From: Cryptomeria japonica
Lineage: Eukaryota > Streptophyta > Pinopsida > Cupressales > Cupressaceae
Direction: 5' to 3'
Length of the DNA: 64,000 nt
Assembly: GCF_030272615.1 (NCBI RefSeq)
Contig: NC_081411.1
Coordinates: 214,371,654 to 214,435,653, forward strand
The notes under the pieces are model-generated. The model worked only from the letters and a program-made list of their open reading frames with translations. It was not told the origin of the DNA and ran no database searches. A program made the position numbers and the translations under genes. Shown here piece after piece: positions 11,001-22,605 of the stretch (position 1 is its first letter; every line of letters starts with the position of its first letter).

Positions 11001-11994
11001 AGGATTTTTTTTTATGATAGTCTTACCTACTAAAGTGATTGAGTGTATGATTGGGAGGGTCATTGGGTGTATCTAATGAAGGTGTAGAATTTGACTCCTT
11101 GTGACTATTTTTAATGATATTAGTCTTAAACCAATGATATATGTTCTTGTTCATATATGCTTTTTGTTTATCTTGATTATCCATTTAAGCTAAACCAATT
11201 GGATACTTTACCTCTCGTTTTCATTCACTTTTTGTGTTATTTTGTCCTCATTCTTAACTAAAAAGAGTAAATTTATAACTTGATTTGACTAGTTATTATC
11301 TTCTTCATTTTTATAGTCATCATTAATTGAACAACAATACTCTATTATGTCTAAAACTTGATTGTATAGTTTCGTGAGAGTTAGTATGGGATAGTTTCGT
11401 GAGAGTTGGTATGGGAAATAACTTCTATGCATGATTAAATATTGAACATATTGACCCAAAATTGTCTATTAAATATGATTAATGTAGTTCAATATACATA
11501 ATGATTATAAATTTTGACTATTATTATTGACATAGTTTATTAAGTGAGGTATTTGTAGCTAATTACAGCCATGTGATAAGTGATTAGAATTTCAAATTCT
11601 TTGAAAAATTGCAAGAAACAATAATTATTTGATGAAAAGAAGATGTAGTAATGCTCACAAGTGGAGTATGGTAGACTATCAAAACAAAAGATAAATTTAG
11701 TGGAAAACTACTAGCAAGAACATTTTGTGAGGAAACATTTACAATATTAGAATTTCTAGAAGCATAAGAACTCTGCATAGGGGTAAGTGCACCAATATGG
11801 TGGATAGAAAAGTGGCCACATACAAAAAAAAAATGAAAATTTTCATAACCTGTGCATGTTCTGGAAATTAAAAAATGTGCTAGGCTTGGTAAAACCAATC
11901 CTAGCAAAAAAAAATTAAAAAACATAGAGTTCTTCAAAACCTGAACATTATAATTTTTAGAAACTCGTATGGATTTTGAGGAAGTTTTGGCCTT
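8042..11994. other. AT-rich stretch without recognisable genes
   Basis: About 4 kb, very AT-rich, with only short chance frames (for example 10657-10851, 10843-11076, 11584-11937). I found no splice-bounded coding region, RNA gene or known element. A 25-bp direct repeat lies at 11367-11416. It is probably old repeat DNA. Confidence 0.6.
11367..11416. repeat. 25-bp tandem pair
   Basis: The unit TAGTTTCGTGAGAGTTAGTA plus TGGGA is repeated back to back with one difference (TTAG to TTGG). Confidence 0.9.
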
Positions 11995-12028
11995 AGTTCT
12001 GCATAACCTGTATGGGTTATGTAGAACT
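11995..12028. repeat. Palindrome at left edge of the GA tract
   Basis: AGTTCTGCATAACC and GGTTATGTAGAACT form 14-bp arms with one mismatch around a 6-base centre. Sequence of the same kind recurs at 13906-13935, on the far side of the GA tract. Confidence 0.8.
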
Positions 12029-12172
12029 AGAAACCAAATAGGAAGTGGGGAGAGAGATAGAGGGAGAGAGAGAGAGGTAAAGAAAGATAAGGGAGAGGGG
12101 GTGAGGATAGGATTAAGAGAGGGAGAGGAAGAGAGAGAGTAGTGGGTAGGAAGAGAGGGATAGAATAGGATA

Positions 12173-12224
<52 letters not shown>

Positions 12225-12703
12225 CAGATTAGGTAAAGGAGAGGTGGTAGAGGTAGAGAGAGGGAGATTGGGAAAAGGAGAGGGGGAGAGGGGAGGAGGA
12301 GGAGAGAGGGAGATTGGGAAAAAGGAGAGAGAGAGAGAGAGAGAGAGAGAGGTGAGAAGGGAGAGAGAGAGAGGGGGAGAGGGAGTAAGTAGGAGATTGG
12401 AAACATGAGAGAGAGAGATAGAGAGTAGATCTCTCCCTCTCTCCTCTACCTTTCCTACACTCCTTATTGACATCTCTATTCCTACCTCCCTTCCTAGCTC
12501 TTCTCTCTCCCTCTCTCTCACCATCCCTATGTCTCTCCATCGCTCCATGTATATCTCTCTACTTCTCCCTCCCCCTCTATCTCTCTCTCCAAATCTCTCA
12601 ACCCTCTCTCCCTAGGCTCTAGGTCTCTCACCTCTAGAGAAAGAGAGCCCAGTAGAGAGAGGGAGAGACTTGAGAGAGAGAGAGGGTGGGTGGGGAAGGG
12701 AGG

Positions 12704-12751
<48 letters not shown>

Positions 12752-12833
12752 TTGAGTGAGAGCAAGTGAGAGAGATGGAAGGGATGAGAGGGTTGTGTGA
12801 TGGAAAGAAAAGGAGATACCAGGGGAGAGAGAG

Positions 12834-12866
<33 letters not shown>

Positions 12867-12869
12867 GAG

Positions 12870-12925
<56 letters not shown>

Positions 12926-13084
12926 ATAAGGAAGAGGGGAAGGGAGAGAGAGGGGGGAGAGAGAGGAGATTGGGGAGAGAGGGATAGGGAGGGCGAAAGA
13001 TGGGGAGAATAAGATAAAGAGAGGGAGAGAGAGGAGATTGGGAGAGAGGGAGAGGGAGAGAGAAGATGAGGAGAATAGGATAAG

Positions 13085-13130
<46 letters not shown>

Positions 13131-13231
13131 AGAGGGGAGAGAGAGAGAGAGAGATCAGATTGAGTGAGAGCAAGTGAGAGAGATGGAAGGGACGAGGGAG
13201 GGTGGGATGGAAGAAGAAAAGGAGATACCAG

Positions 13232-13288
<57 letters not shown>

Positions 13289-13458
13289 ATAAGGATGAGG
13301 GGGAAGGGAGAGAGAGGGGAGAGAGAGGAGATTGGGGAGAGAGGGATAGGGGAGGGTGAAGATGGGGAGAATAAGATAAAGAGAGGGAGAGAGAGGAGAT
13401 TGGGAGAGAGGGGAGAGGGAGAGAGAAGTATGAGGAGAATAGGATAAGGAGAGAGAGA

Positions 13459-13521
<63 letters not shown>

Positions 13522-13580
13522 AGGAGAGGGTGAGAAACATGAGGTAGAGAGAGAACGAGAAGGAGAAAAGAGTTAGAGTC
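12029..13580. repeat. GA/CT simple-sequence tract with internal 408-bp repeat
   Basis: About 1.55 kb of nearly pure purine on the plus strand: long (GA)n runs mixed with GGGAGA, GGAGATTGGGAGAG and similar units. A CT-rich interruption lies at about 12430-12630. The landmark ATTGAGTGAGAGCAAGTGAG occurs at 12751 and again at 13159, each followed by GATGGAAGG and GGAGATACCAGGGGA, showing a tandem duplication with a period of 408 bp. Open frames of up to 337 codons here are strings of Ser-Leu or Arg-Glu and are not genes. Confidence 0.95.
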
Positions 13581-13689
13581 TCGTCAAAGAGAGAAGTGTG
13601 AGGGGGAGAGAGATGAGATAGAACTCAAGGAGGATAATTTAGGCTCAGAATAGATAAAGATAGTGATGGGGTAAGGAATACAAGAGAGA

Positions 13690-13830
13690 GGAAAAGAATG
13701 GATATATGCATGTATACAAATATATATTCGTATACCTATATAAATATATGTATTTATAACTATAGATATGCATATATACATACATAGACATATATTATAT
13801 ATGTATGTCTATACATATGTGTAGTAAATT
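13690..13830. repeat. AT-rich TATA/ATAC simple sequence
   Basis: Alternating TATA, TACA and CATA words with imperfect inverted symmetry, right after the GA tract. No coding content. Confidence 0.75.
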
Positions 13831-13859
13831 CTAAGTTTACAAGTATACATTATTATGTC

Positions 13860-13985
13860 TTCATAACTCGTACAGGTTTTGTGAAACACAAAATAATGGT
13901 TTCAATTCTACATAACCCATACGGGTTATGTAGAACTGTGAATAATGGTCTTACACGACTCATACGGCTTATGTAGAACTGTGAA
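13860..13985. repeat. Short tandem repeats with perfect palindrome, right of GA tract
   Basis: Two or three diverged units carry an ATACGG(G/C)TTATGTAGAAC core followed by TGTGAATA. Within them, 13906-13935 is a perfect palindrome with 13-bp arms (TTCTACATAACCC) around ATAC. The same core lies at 11995-12028. Confidence 0.8.
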
Positions 13986-14385
13986 TAGTACTTTTTATTT
14001 TTTTCAAAATGCATGGGGGTTTTGGCTTGGTAATAGGTTTGGAAAATGACCCTAATGCTTGCAAGCCAATTTTTCCCCCATTTTTGTCCCTTTAAAATGT
14101 TTTTTCATCTTACAACATGATTTCTTGACTTTGTCATCATTAGGTTTATAGATGATCAAGCGGGTATCTCTAAAATTACCACCATAATCTCACACGTCTT
14201 CTCATTTTTCTAACTAGATAAATTTTTTTATTTGTGGACAACATTAGCATAGTAAACTTTAATTTTCTTTACCAATGCCTTGACAGTCCTCACAAACATA
14301 TGTCTACCATTTTTTTAATAACTTTTGATATACATGATCAAATTCAAAATGAATTATATATTTTTGTTATACACTAGATTCTATA
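13986..14385. other. Unassigned sequence left of element II
   Basis: No coding or repeat signal that I can name. It continues on the far side of element II (from 21807), because the CTATA target site joins the two flanks. Confidence 0.5.
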
Positions 14386-15477
14386 TGATGGTCTTGAAAA
14401 GCACTAAGACAGGGGGGGTGAATTAGTGACACCAAAATTAGCATAACTTTAAACACTAACTAGTAGATGGACTTAACCAAGTATTTGAACAAAATACATG
14501 CAATCCAAAATGAAATAACAACATCCACATAAAGTAGAAAATCCACCATAACACAAGTGTTTATAAGTGGAAAACCCAGATAGGTAAAAACCATGGTGAG
14601 ATAGAACTCACAAGTTAACTATCTGCAGTAATAGATACCTGACCGATTAAGGTCTTACAAAGTGCTCTACTAGGAGAAAACTTTATTAGAGATCCCAAGC
14701 TTGATTAGAAGCTTATACCCTGTTAAAAGTAACCTTGCTGGAGGATTTTAGAATCCAAAGTAATGTATCACCTTATTAGAGGATTTGTACAATGAAGCTT
14801 GTTAGAGCTTACCCGATGAGGGGATTTGATTTTGTTGTAATGATTAGAAAACAACAAGAAAGGTTTGATCTATTCTGAGTAGCACAAGACTTGCTTGATC
14901 AGATCATTCTAAGTACATTCAACACTGCTCTTCGTCTAAGCACTTATATCTCTTCAACAAAAAGATTCTACTCTTTATGCATATCAATATTTGCATAAAT
15001 CTCCTCTTCTATATCAGTTCTCTCCCTTTAAAATGATTAACTAAGATATCTTTAAATAGACATACAAATATTATGTCAGTTATAAGAACACAATTTCCTA
15101 GGTGCAGTGTATCTAGACAATTAAACATAACTCATCACAAAAATGACCGCCAAACAAACACTGTTGGTAACTCATCACAAAAATGGATACCAGTTAGAAC
15201 AATCAATACTGGTTGGAGCAAAATATGTGAACCGTTGTCCTAGAATCTTCCGCTTGATTTTCATCTTCATTTTGATATCAACTTAATATAACCACAGGTT
15301 ATCTCTTAGGAACACACCGGTTGACATAGAGTACTGGTTAGAGATAGACCTTAAACATGTCAGTTAACAGTGTAAATCAATGAGTTACATCGGTAGTCAA
15401 TGTAATCATATGTGTGTGAGAGTGTTTCATCAATGACAACAAGTGATGGATACATGATAATCATCATCAAGCTAACA
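14386..15477 (-). repeat. 3' LTR of element II
   Basis: It matches 20695-21801 along its whole length: the same start TGATGGTCTTGAAAAGCACT on the plus strand and CATGATAATCATCATCAAGC near the end. It ends GCTAACA beside the purine tract. The two LTRs differ by scattered substitutions and small indels; one 16-bp duplication (CTTGTTAAGAGTA) is seen only in the other LTR. Confidence 0.95.
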
Positions 15478-15490
15478 ATCTCCCCCTTTG
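15478..15490 (-). other. Polypurine tract of element II
   Basis: On the minus strand this reads CAAAGGGGGAGAT immediately before the 3' LTR, preceded by GCCATCAATGC. The same sequence precedes the 3' LTRs of elements III (31759-31770) and IV (35768-35780). Confidence 0.9.
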
Positions 15491-15806
15491 GCATTGATGG
15501 CAACAAAAAAATATTGAGTAATACAATACCGCTAAGTGTGCATACACAACATATATACATATGTACTCATATTCCCCTTTTTTTTTAATGCAATACTCCC
15601 CCTTAATGCATGCATAAATACAAAATTTTCAAAAACACACATACATATTATTACTCCCCCTTTGACAACAATGCTAAAAAGATAAAGTAAAATATATACA
15701 TATATATAGAAAATCTGTATCAAAGTGTTCAACATATATTACAATTTAAAAAAAAGGTTCATGCATTGGCTAGTCTCATAAAAATATTATTGAAATTCTG
15801 CTTCAT

Positions 15807-18800
15807 CTAGGATAAAGCATTTTCCCATGATTCCAATATGTTAGAAGTAAACTCAAATGTAGACATCAACTGGGAATGGAATTCTTCAATTGAGTCTAGC
15901 GTGCAAGTTTCAGGAGTAGCAATAATATCTTCTGCATTGGAGTAGGCTCTCTGAAGAATGTCGACCTGTGAGGTGAGCTGACTCTTGAGCTCTCTTAGGG
16001 AACGAAATCTCTTATCCTTCTCATTATCATTCATGTTCAGTCTGTCATGGAAATCATCTATAGACTAGTTAAAGGAATGAATGGATTCCTAGAGTGGGAC
16101 ATATGCCTTGTATAACCTTTCTATTTCCTACTCGGTTTCAACTTGATTCTTAGAAATATCAGAATAAAAGAAAGTAACATTGGAGGTAGAGGCAAGATAC
16201 TTCCCTCCAGATTCAATAGCTTACTTCAACAAACTTCCATTATGAGATAAAGCCATTTTGCTACTTTCAATGTCCTTAGCCAGTTTATCTCCATATTCCT
16301 TCTTGTGGCTCTTCTTAGTAGACATTTGAACAACATCTTCAAGCAATTTGATTTGATCAGATGCATCTGCAACTAACTAACCAAGTTTGTTGATAGGGGT
16401 AGAAAGATGTGCAACAACTGTTTCCAGTATTAAAACAGACAAAATTTCTACTGCATTCTGGATTGTCTCTGCTTCAATCCTTTGCTCTTTCAGTCGCTTC
16501 TTGTGTGCTCAAGATTGCATAACATTAGAAATCTTCATCATTTCTAATGCACTCATGGTGTTCATATCAATAGGTCCAAAGATACTTAAAAAATCTTCAT
16601 CATCATCATCAAGTAGTTCTTGCTTCACCGATTTAGGGGGTAAACTCTTAATGATGGCTCTTTCTGTGTTCTTCTTTGTTGTATCTTCAGTTTGCTGAGG
16701 GATAGCTTCCTTAGTAGACTCCTTTTGAGTAGTCTCAATGACTGGTGGAGATTGGGGTTTCTCCAATTGTTCAGTTGTTGGTTCATTATCCACTTTTAGT
16801 TGATTACTCGGTTGATCAACTGATGTAACATGTACTTCAGTTATTGTAGGAGGATCCATATCTGGTGCAGTAATATATCCAGATAGGTCTATTGTGTCCT
16901 GAACATCTTCATCAACAAGAATAATGGAATCATCCTTCTTCTTGGTTGGATAGACTTCGTTAGCTTGAACAATTTCCTCTTCATCTATTTCCAGTCAAGG
17001 AACATTGTCTGTAGTATCATCCTTATTGCTAGAGTGGATGACTTATTCCCCGTTTTTTATTATAGAGGCTAGACGATGTGTCTCAGACTCAACAACTGAC
17101 CTTTTTGCATTAAGAAGCTTTAATATTCTTACTTTAGAATCAAAATATGCTTTGTATTCCTCAGTTAAAGCACTAATTCCATCCGATGATAGATTGGCAA
17201 AATATTGTACAAATATTTCATCAATAATCTTATTTTCTAATTGAATTGCTTCCTCATTTATCTAACAAAGTATTATACAAAGAAATTGAAATACATTTCT
17301 CCAAATCATGTGGAAATCTATTGTAGTGATCCAAATAGGTTAATACCTATTGGATTACATGCTTCTACTCATCTTCAATAAAAGAATCATAATGTTCTTT
17401 GACAATGTCAAACCTGTTTCTTCCTAATGACTTCATTGTCCTCTCAAAGACTGTGTCAGGTTTGTAGGTAGCAATATCTATAGGTGTAGTTGTCTTTGGC
17501 ACTACCTTTACCTTCTTAGGTGTTCTACCAGTTTCTTTTTCCTTCTTTGGTTCTTCTTTAGAATTTGTATCCTCAGACTCTAGTTGCAAAATCAATTTCC
17601 TATTTCTCTTCTTTGGTGCACTCTCCTTCTTTTCATATACTTTAGGTGCTGGTTCCTTCTTGGTTAGGACACTCTGAGTCACCCTTGTGGTCTTTTTCAC
17701 ATGAGATTTTTCATCAGATTTATTTTACTTTCCTTTCACTTTAGCTACAAGTGTAGTACAGGTTTTAGTTGGTACAACTTGGACTACCAAAATGTCCAAT
17801 TTTGCCTTCTTTTTATCTTTAGGAGATGCTAATAGGGTATTAGCATAGCTGACTAGTAAATCATGATTGACCTCGTAGATAATATCTTCCATCTCTTCTT
17901 CTCTAGGTTCAATTGCTTGTATCAAGCAAAAATCAGTGGTAACCATGCAGATTATGTCTTTTGCAAAGTGTTTTACCACATCTTCTGGTAGCCTCATTCT
18001 CATGCTCATATTTTTCTAGAATTCATTAAAATACTTGTTCATGGCAGCTGAAAAAGTATTCTTCACAGCCTTAATGTTGTTCTTGATTTGTGCATTGACC
18101 GGCTGTTCCTTGGACCATTCAATATCTCCAATACCTAGTAGGAAGTTTTGAAAATAGAAAAATAACCCGGCTAACAGCTGACCATATTTGAACTTTTGTA
18201 TATTTTCCTTCTTAATAGATTTCAAATTTTGAAATAATTGGTATTTGATAGCTTCACGAATACCATGGTCTGCATTATAAACAATCATTCTATGTGTCGT
18301 GTGAATAGCTACAGATGGAACACTGTTAAATCTACTGGAGTAGAATACCCGGTAGCCTATCACCATTGTTGCAAGTTTCACCATAGGTTCTCTAATAGTG
18401 TTGATAGAGAAAGCACGCTTATTAGATGTAGAACCAGTTAGCTTGAAGACAATGCCCTTCAAAATTCTTCTTAGCACAGGAATTTCATCGATTGAGCAAT
18501 AACCCATTACAGCCCTAATATCCTCCTTAGTTATTGTATGGGTCCTTTCCAAATACATATTCTCTCCATGGACTCGACTCAAGATGATTATTATATGTTC
18601 ATCCTCAAAATCTTCAAGAAAACGTGCGGCATTATGAAACCCTTTTTCAAAAACCCTAGCATATTTTTCTTCAATTTTTCCATTCTTATCACAAAGTGAT
18701 TTTAGCTGAGTATAGATGTGTAGAGCTCCTAAATCTTTTATTTTGCAATCTATATAGCTGGATAAGTCACCTTTGACCACAACACCACTTGGGACTTGTG

Positions 18801-18897
18801 ATAATTCATTATAAGACATAATTTCATTTTCCTTTAGAGCTTCCTTGGGCTCAACAGTGATCATCAACCTCTCTATAGACTTAGAAGTAGATGCCAT
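15807..18897 (-). pseudogene. Large accessory reading frame of element II, about 1,000 codons, function unknown
   Basis: Open pieces follow one another on the minus strand: 18987-18016 (323 aa; likely start the ATG at 18897, MASTSKSIERL), 18009-17725 and 17700-17365 in the same frame separated only by single stops, then after a shift an open run of about 75 codons (to about 17040), 16859-16509 and 16034-15807. The N-terminal 300 residues look globular, with a hydrophobic segment (LLAGLFFYFQNFLLGIG). Next comes a Lys-rich basic segment (VYEKKESAPKKRNRK), an acidic Pro/Thr/Gln-rich stretch (QELLDDDDEDF), and a helical C-terminus with coiled-coil character. No pol motif is present. Its place just before the purine tract matches the extra 3' reading frame of some plant copia elements. 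The pattern around HTTHRMIVY and KFKYGQLLAG faintly recalls the plant retroelement ORF1/plant-transposon-protein fold; that is inference by eye. Confidence 0.6.
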
Positions 18898-19429
18898 TCT
18901 TGATAAACAAGTTTTGAAGCAGTATACAAAGAAATACCTTGTATCTTGCACGTCACTCTGTTTCCCGATTGAAATGTTCAAATGCACACCCGTTCACCTC
19001 TCTGCAACTTTTGATTCAACTTGATTTCTCTAATCACAAAGCAATTCGCCAATTTACACCAAGACAATCTCGTTCTGCTCTAAAGTCGCTTCAAATTTAT
19101 TTTTTGAAAGAGTTAGGGTAAAAATGATAAAGTAAAACTTTTTTTTTATCCACTTTACCAACTGCAATAAATGCTCACACTTTTTGGTTACAAACCCCAA
19201 TTTTTATTTACCGCTTAAGTGAAATGCCGGTTGATAAAATGTCAACAAAAAGTCACCAAAATTCAAAATTCAAAAATTCTTTCCCGCTCATTTTACAAAC
19301 AGGTCTGGAAATGTTTTACCATTAAGCTCCCCTTAGCCATGTTAGACAGGCTTAAGTCACCGGTGTTGGATTCTCTTCACTGCGTGAAGAAATAGTTTCT
19401 TCTCTAGGCGAGTCATCACCTTTCTTTTT
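18898..19429 (-). other. Spacer between Gag and accessory frame of element II
   Basis: About 530 bp with stops in all frames. A short open extension of the accessory frame reaches 18987. This is where protease and pol would be expected in an autonomous relative; no trace of them is visible. Confidence 0.6.
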
Positions 19430-20632
19430 CTAAATTTGATTCATATCTTCTCTGGTTTCCTCAACATCAACTTTCTGTTTGCCTTTCTGATCCTTAAAGG
19501 AGTTGATTGATCTGTTATTTCTTGATCTACAAAACTTTGCCAAGTGCCCCAATTTGTTGTAGTGGTAATAAACCATACTAGATGATCTCCAAGGTCCTGC
19601 ATTTCCTCTTCTTGTTCTTCTTCTATAGTCCATAGTAACATGACCAAGGTTATTACAAAAGGTGCAAACAACATTTGTTGCCTTTTCCATTTCGAATGGA
19701 CTAAACCGGTTGCCATAGGATCTTTGCCTGTTTCGGTTTACCCGGTTATCAAAATTCCTTATCCGGTCATCATTTGGTCTAGGATGCATGTGTGGTATAG
19801 GATTGTTTGATCCATATCTGCACTCAATATGTCTATTCCCATACATTCCACATGTGTAGAAATGACCTTCAAACTTTCTAGACACATACCTAGCATTAGT
19901 ATTGTAATTTGCATTTCTGTTAGGTTTGTTTCTACAAATATTTGCAGTATGACTAGGCTTGTCACAAACAAAGCAAACAAGTTTAAAAACCTTTTTATCG
20001 GTAGTCTTATTGACTTTAGAAGTAGTTTTGTTCTTTTTATCAGAGGATTCACCCTTTTCAGTTGTATGAAAACCAAGTCCAGAGATATCACCCTTCATTC
20101 TCTGTGATTGAATTTGTTCTTCCAGCATGGAAGAAATTTTGATGAACTTCTCCTATTTTTCATTGGATTCAATAAGTTTTTTGACAAGATCTTCATTATG
20201 CTTAGACAAGTTCTCTTTCAGAGACAATGCCAACTCAAGATCTATCTTTAGGTTCTCCTTTTCTTCTGTTTCAACAATCAAGTCTTCATGTATAGTATCT
20301 TTTTCCCATTTGATCTTTATGATTTCTTGATCTCTTACCTTGATAAGATCTTCAACAGCTCTTCTGGCTTCCAGTTCCTGACTCATGCGGATAGTGAGAC
20401 CTTCTACTTCTCTTCTTAGATTCAGTTTCTCGCCATTCACCTTTTCAACTTCATCAACTAAAGCTTCAATATTGGCTTCATCTGAAGAACTATTATTAGA
20501 TATCTCTAACAATTTTTCAGATAGCTTTCTCTTTTTGGCTGGAAAGACTTTTAGTTTGCCCCAAAGGGATTCAATTTCATTTTTGCTAGCTTCTAGTTCT
20601 CTAACCATCTCGAAATAGCTCTTGTCGCCCAT
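19430..20632 (-). pseudogene. Gag-like protein with coiled coil and up to four zinc knuckles (element II)
   Basis: The likely start is the ATG at 20632 (MGDKSYFEMVREL), about 50 bp downstream of the primer site. The frame of about 400 codons is broken only by one TAG at 20153-20155. Residues 1-160 are strongly charged and helical, rich in Leu/Glu/Lys heptads, so probably a coiled coil. The C-terminal half is basic and carries one intact CX2CX4HX4C knuckle (CFVCDKPSHTANIC). Three further knuckle-like segments have lost one or more ligands: FYTCGMYGNRHIEC, CTFCNNLGHVTMDY and YYHYNKLGHLAKFC. The knuckles would bind RNA and help package it. Most copia Gags have one or two, so four is unusual. No UBN2 domain is seen. 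Confidence 0.7.
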
Positions 20633-20678
20633 GGTAGTTTCAAGATTCCCTTCTAAGCAGTTAGGCTTCAAAGAATTT

Positions 20679-20694
20679 AGGCTTTGATACCAAT
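20679..20694 (-). other. Primer binding site of element II
   Basis: The minus strand reads ATTGGTATCAAAGCCT directly after the LTR. This is the initiator-Met-tRNA type site with one change (GAGC to AAGC). Confidence 0.85.
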
Positions 20695-21801
20695 TGATGG
20701 TCTTGAAAAGCACTAAGAGAGGGGGGGGGTGAATCAATGACACCAAAATTAGAACAACTTTAAACACTAACTGGTAGATGAACTTAACCAAGTATTTGAA
20801 CAAAATACATGAAATCCAAAATGAAATAACAATATCCACATAAAGTAGAACATCCACCATAACATGTGTTTATACATGGGAAACCCAAATAGGTAAAAAC
20901 CACGGTGAGATGGAACTCACAAGTTAACTATCTACAGTAACAAATAACTAACTGGTTAAGGTCTTACAAAGTGCTCTACTAGGAGAGAATCTTATTAGAG
21001 ATCCCAAGCTTGATTAGAAGCTTATACCTTGTTAAGAGTACTACCTTGTTAAGAGTAACCTTGCTGGAGGATAGACAATCCAAACTAATGGATCACCTTG
21101 TTAGAGGATTTGTATAATGAGGCTTGTTAGAGCTTACCCGATCAGGGGATTTGATTCTATTGTAATGATTAGAAAATAACAAGAAAGGTTTGATTTGATC
21201 TGAGTAGCATAAGACTTGCTTGATCAGATCATTCTAAGTACATTCAACATTGCTCTTCATCTAAACACTTATATCTCTTCAACAAAAGATTTCGCTCTTT
21301 ATGCATATCAGTATTTGCATAAATCTCCTCTTATATATCAGTTCTCTCCTTTTAAAACGATTCACTAAGATGTCTGTAAATAGACATACAAATCTTATGT
21401 CGGCCATAGGAACACAATTTCCTAGGTGCAGTGTATCTAGACAATTAAACATAACTCATCAAAAAAATGACCGCCAAACAAACGGTGCTGGTAACTTGTC
21501 ACAAAAATGGATACCGGTTAGAACAGTCAATATCGGTTGGAGCAAATATGTGAACCTTTATCTTGGAAACTTTCGCTTGATCTTCATCTTCATTTTGATG
21601 CCGACTTAATATAACCATAGGTTATCTCTTAGGCACATACCAGTTGACACAGAGTACCGGTTAGAGATAGACCTTGAACACACCAGTTAACAGTGTAAAT
21701 CAATGAAGTTACATCGGTAGGCAATATAATAATATATGTGTGAGATTGTTTCATCAATGACAATAAGTGATGAATACATGATAATCATCATCAAGCCATA
21801 A
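20695..21801 (-). repeat. 5' LTR of element II
   Basis: Partner of 14386-15477. It starts (plus strand) TGATGGTCTTGAAAAGCACT and ends GCCATAA next to CTATA. The last bases differ from the GCTAACA of the other LTR, so the terminal CA has been mutated here. Confidence 0.95.
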
Positions 21802-21806
21802 CTATA

Positions 21807-22605
21807 AACTTTAAAAATTATAAGTTTGCATTTTCAATTATTTTGATGCAAGTTATGCCCAACGCATGAACATGTACCAAATTTTTAGGATGCAGTCACT
21901 TCAAAAAATAATAAAAAAAAAAATAATCAACAAAAAATACACAACTTCTAGATCTTACTCTTACCTATCGTCCTACCAAAGGGTTTTGCAAAATACTAAA
22001 TCTAACTATATATTTTGTGCAATGCACGAAAACAAATATGCTATGTTTTTCTAAAATACTCAGGAACATTTTTTCATGCGTGACAAGTTTGACCCTCTTA
22101 ATCTTATCCAAATTTTAAAAACTTTAGTAGTTTAGAAACTGGATTCAGAGTACTACAATTCTTATTCTTTTCTCAACTCCTAATTTTGAGTGTATGACCT
22201 TCATATATCTCTTTGAATTTCAGGTTTAGTTGTTTTTTTTAAAAAGTGGCCACCTATACCCCCCTTTTTGTTCACCATCTTGGTGCACTTACCCATAGCC
22301 TATAATCTCTTCATCCTTAATTTTTAACTCTTCTAGTCTATCTACCCAAGTTTTGATATTATTGAACTCTTTTAATAATTCCTCATCAGTCTAGGCTTGA
22401 AATCCTAATAAGAAATATTATAAAAAATAAAATAAATATTTGCATTTGTAAATTGAGTTTTACCAAATGCATGGGCATATAGACTAACATATGGAGAGGT
22501 ATTAGGGACTATAGGTACATTTTCACGACTAATATGTTGACTAGCATGCATATTGATACTTGGGAAATTAAATTGAACACATATCTTTTAGATATTGGAG
22601 TCTCT
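21807..22605. other. Unassigned AT-rich sequence
   Basis: Right flank of element II. No coding region. A word pair GTGGCCAC and GGTGCACTTACCC near 22240-22290 recurs inverted near 11785-11820, too short to define a repeat. Confidence 0.5.

Larger units (their letters stand above)
14386..21801 (-). mobile_element. Complete non-autonomous LTR retrotransposon, copia-derived (element II)
   Basis: 7.4 kb bounded by CTATA target duplications (14381-14385 and 21802-21806). On the minus strand the order is 5' LTR (21801-20695), primer site, Gag-like frame (20632-19430), spacer, accessory frame (about 18897-15807), purine tract, 3' LTR (15477-14386). I found no protease, integrase, RT or RNase H motif in any frame. 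The LTR-end motif (reverse of GGGGGGGTGAATCA), the primer-site start ATTGGTAT and the purine-tract context (CCAAAGGGGGAGAT) match elements III and IV in this window, so it is probably a copia relative that lost pol and would need enzymes in trans. Confidence 0.85.

Noticed and set aside
11770-11830. Inverted similarity between about 11785-11820 and 22240-22290 (GTGGCCAC plus GGTGCACTTACCC)
   Set aside because: Only two short words match with unrelated sequence between; not enough to define a repeat.
12027-13540. Long open frames of up to 337 codons on the minus strand, and Arg/Glu frames on the plus strand
   Set aside because: They are translations of the GA/CT tract (Ser-Leu or Arg-Glu strings) in all frames and have no independent coding evidence.
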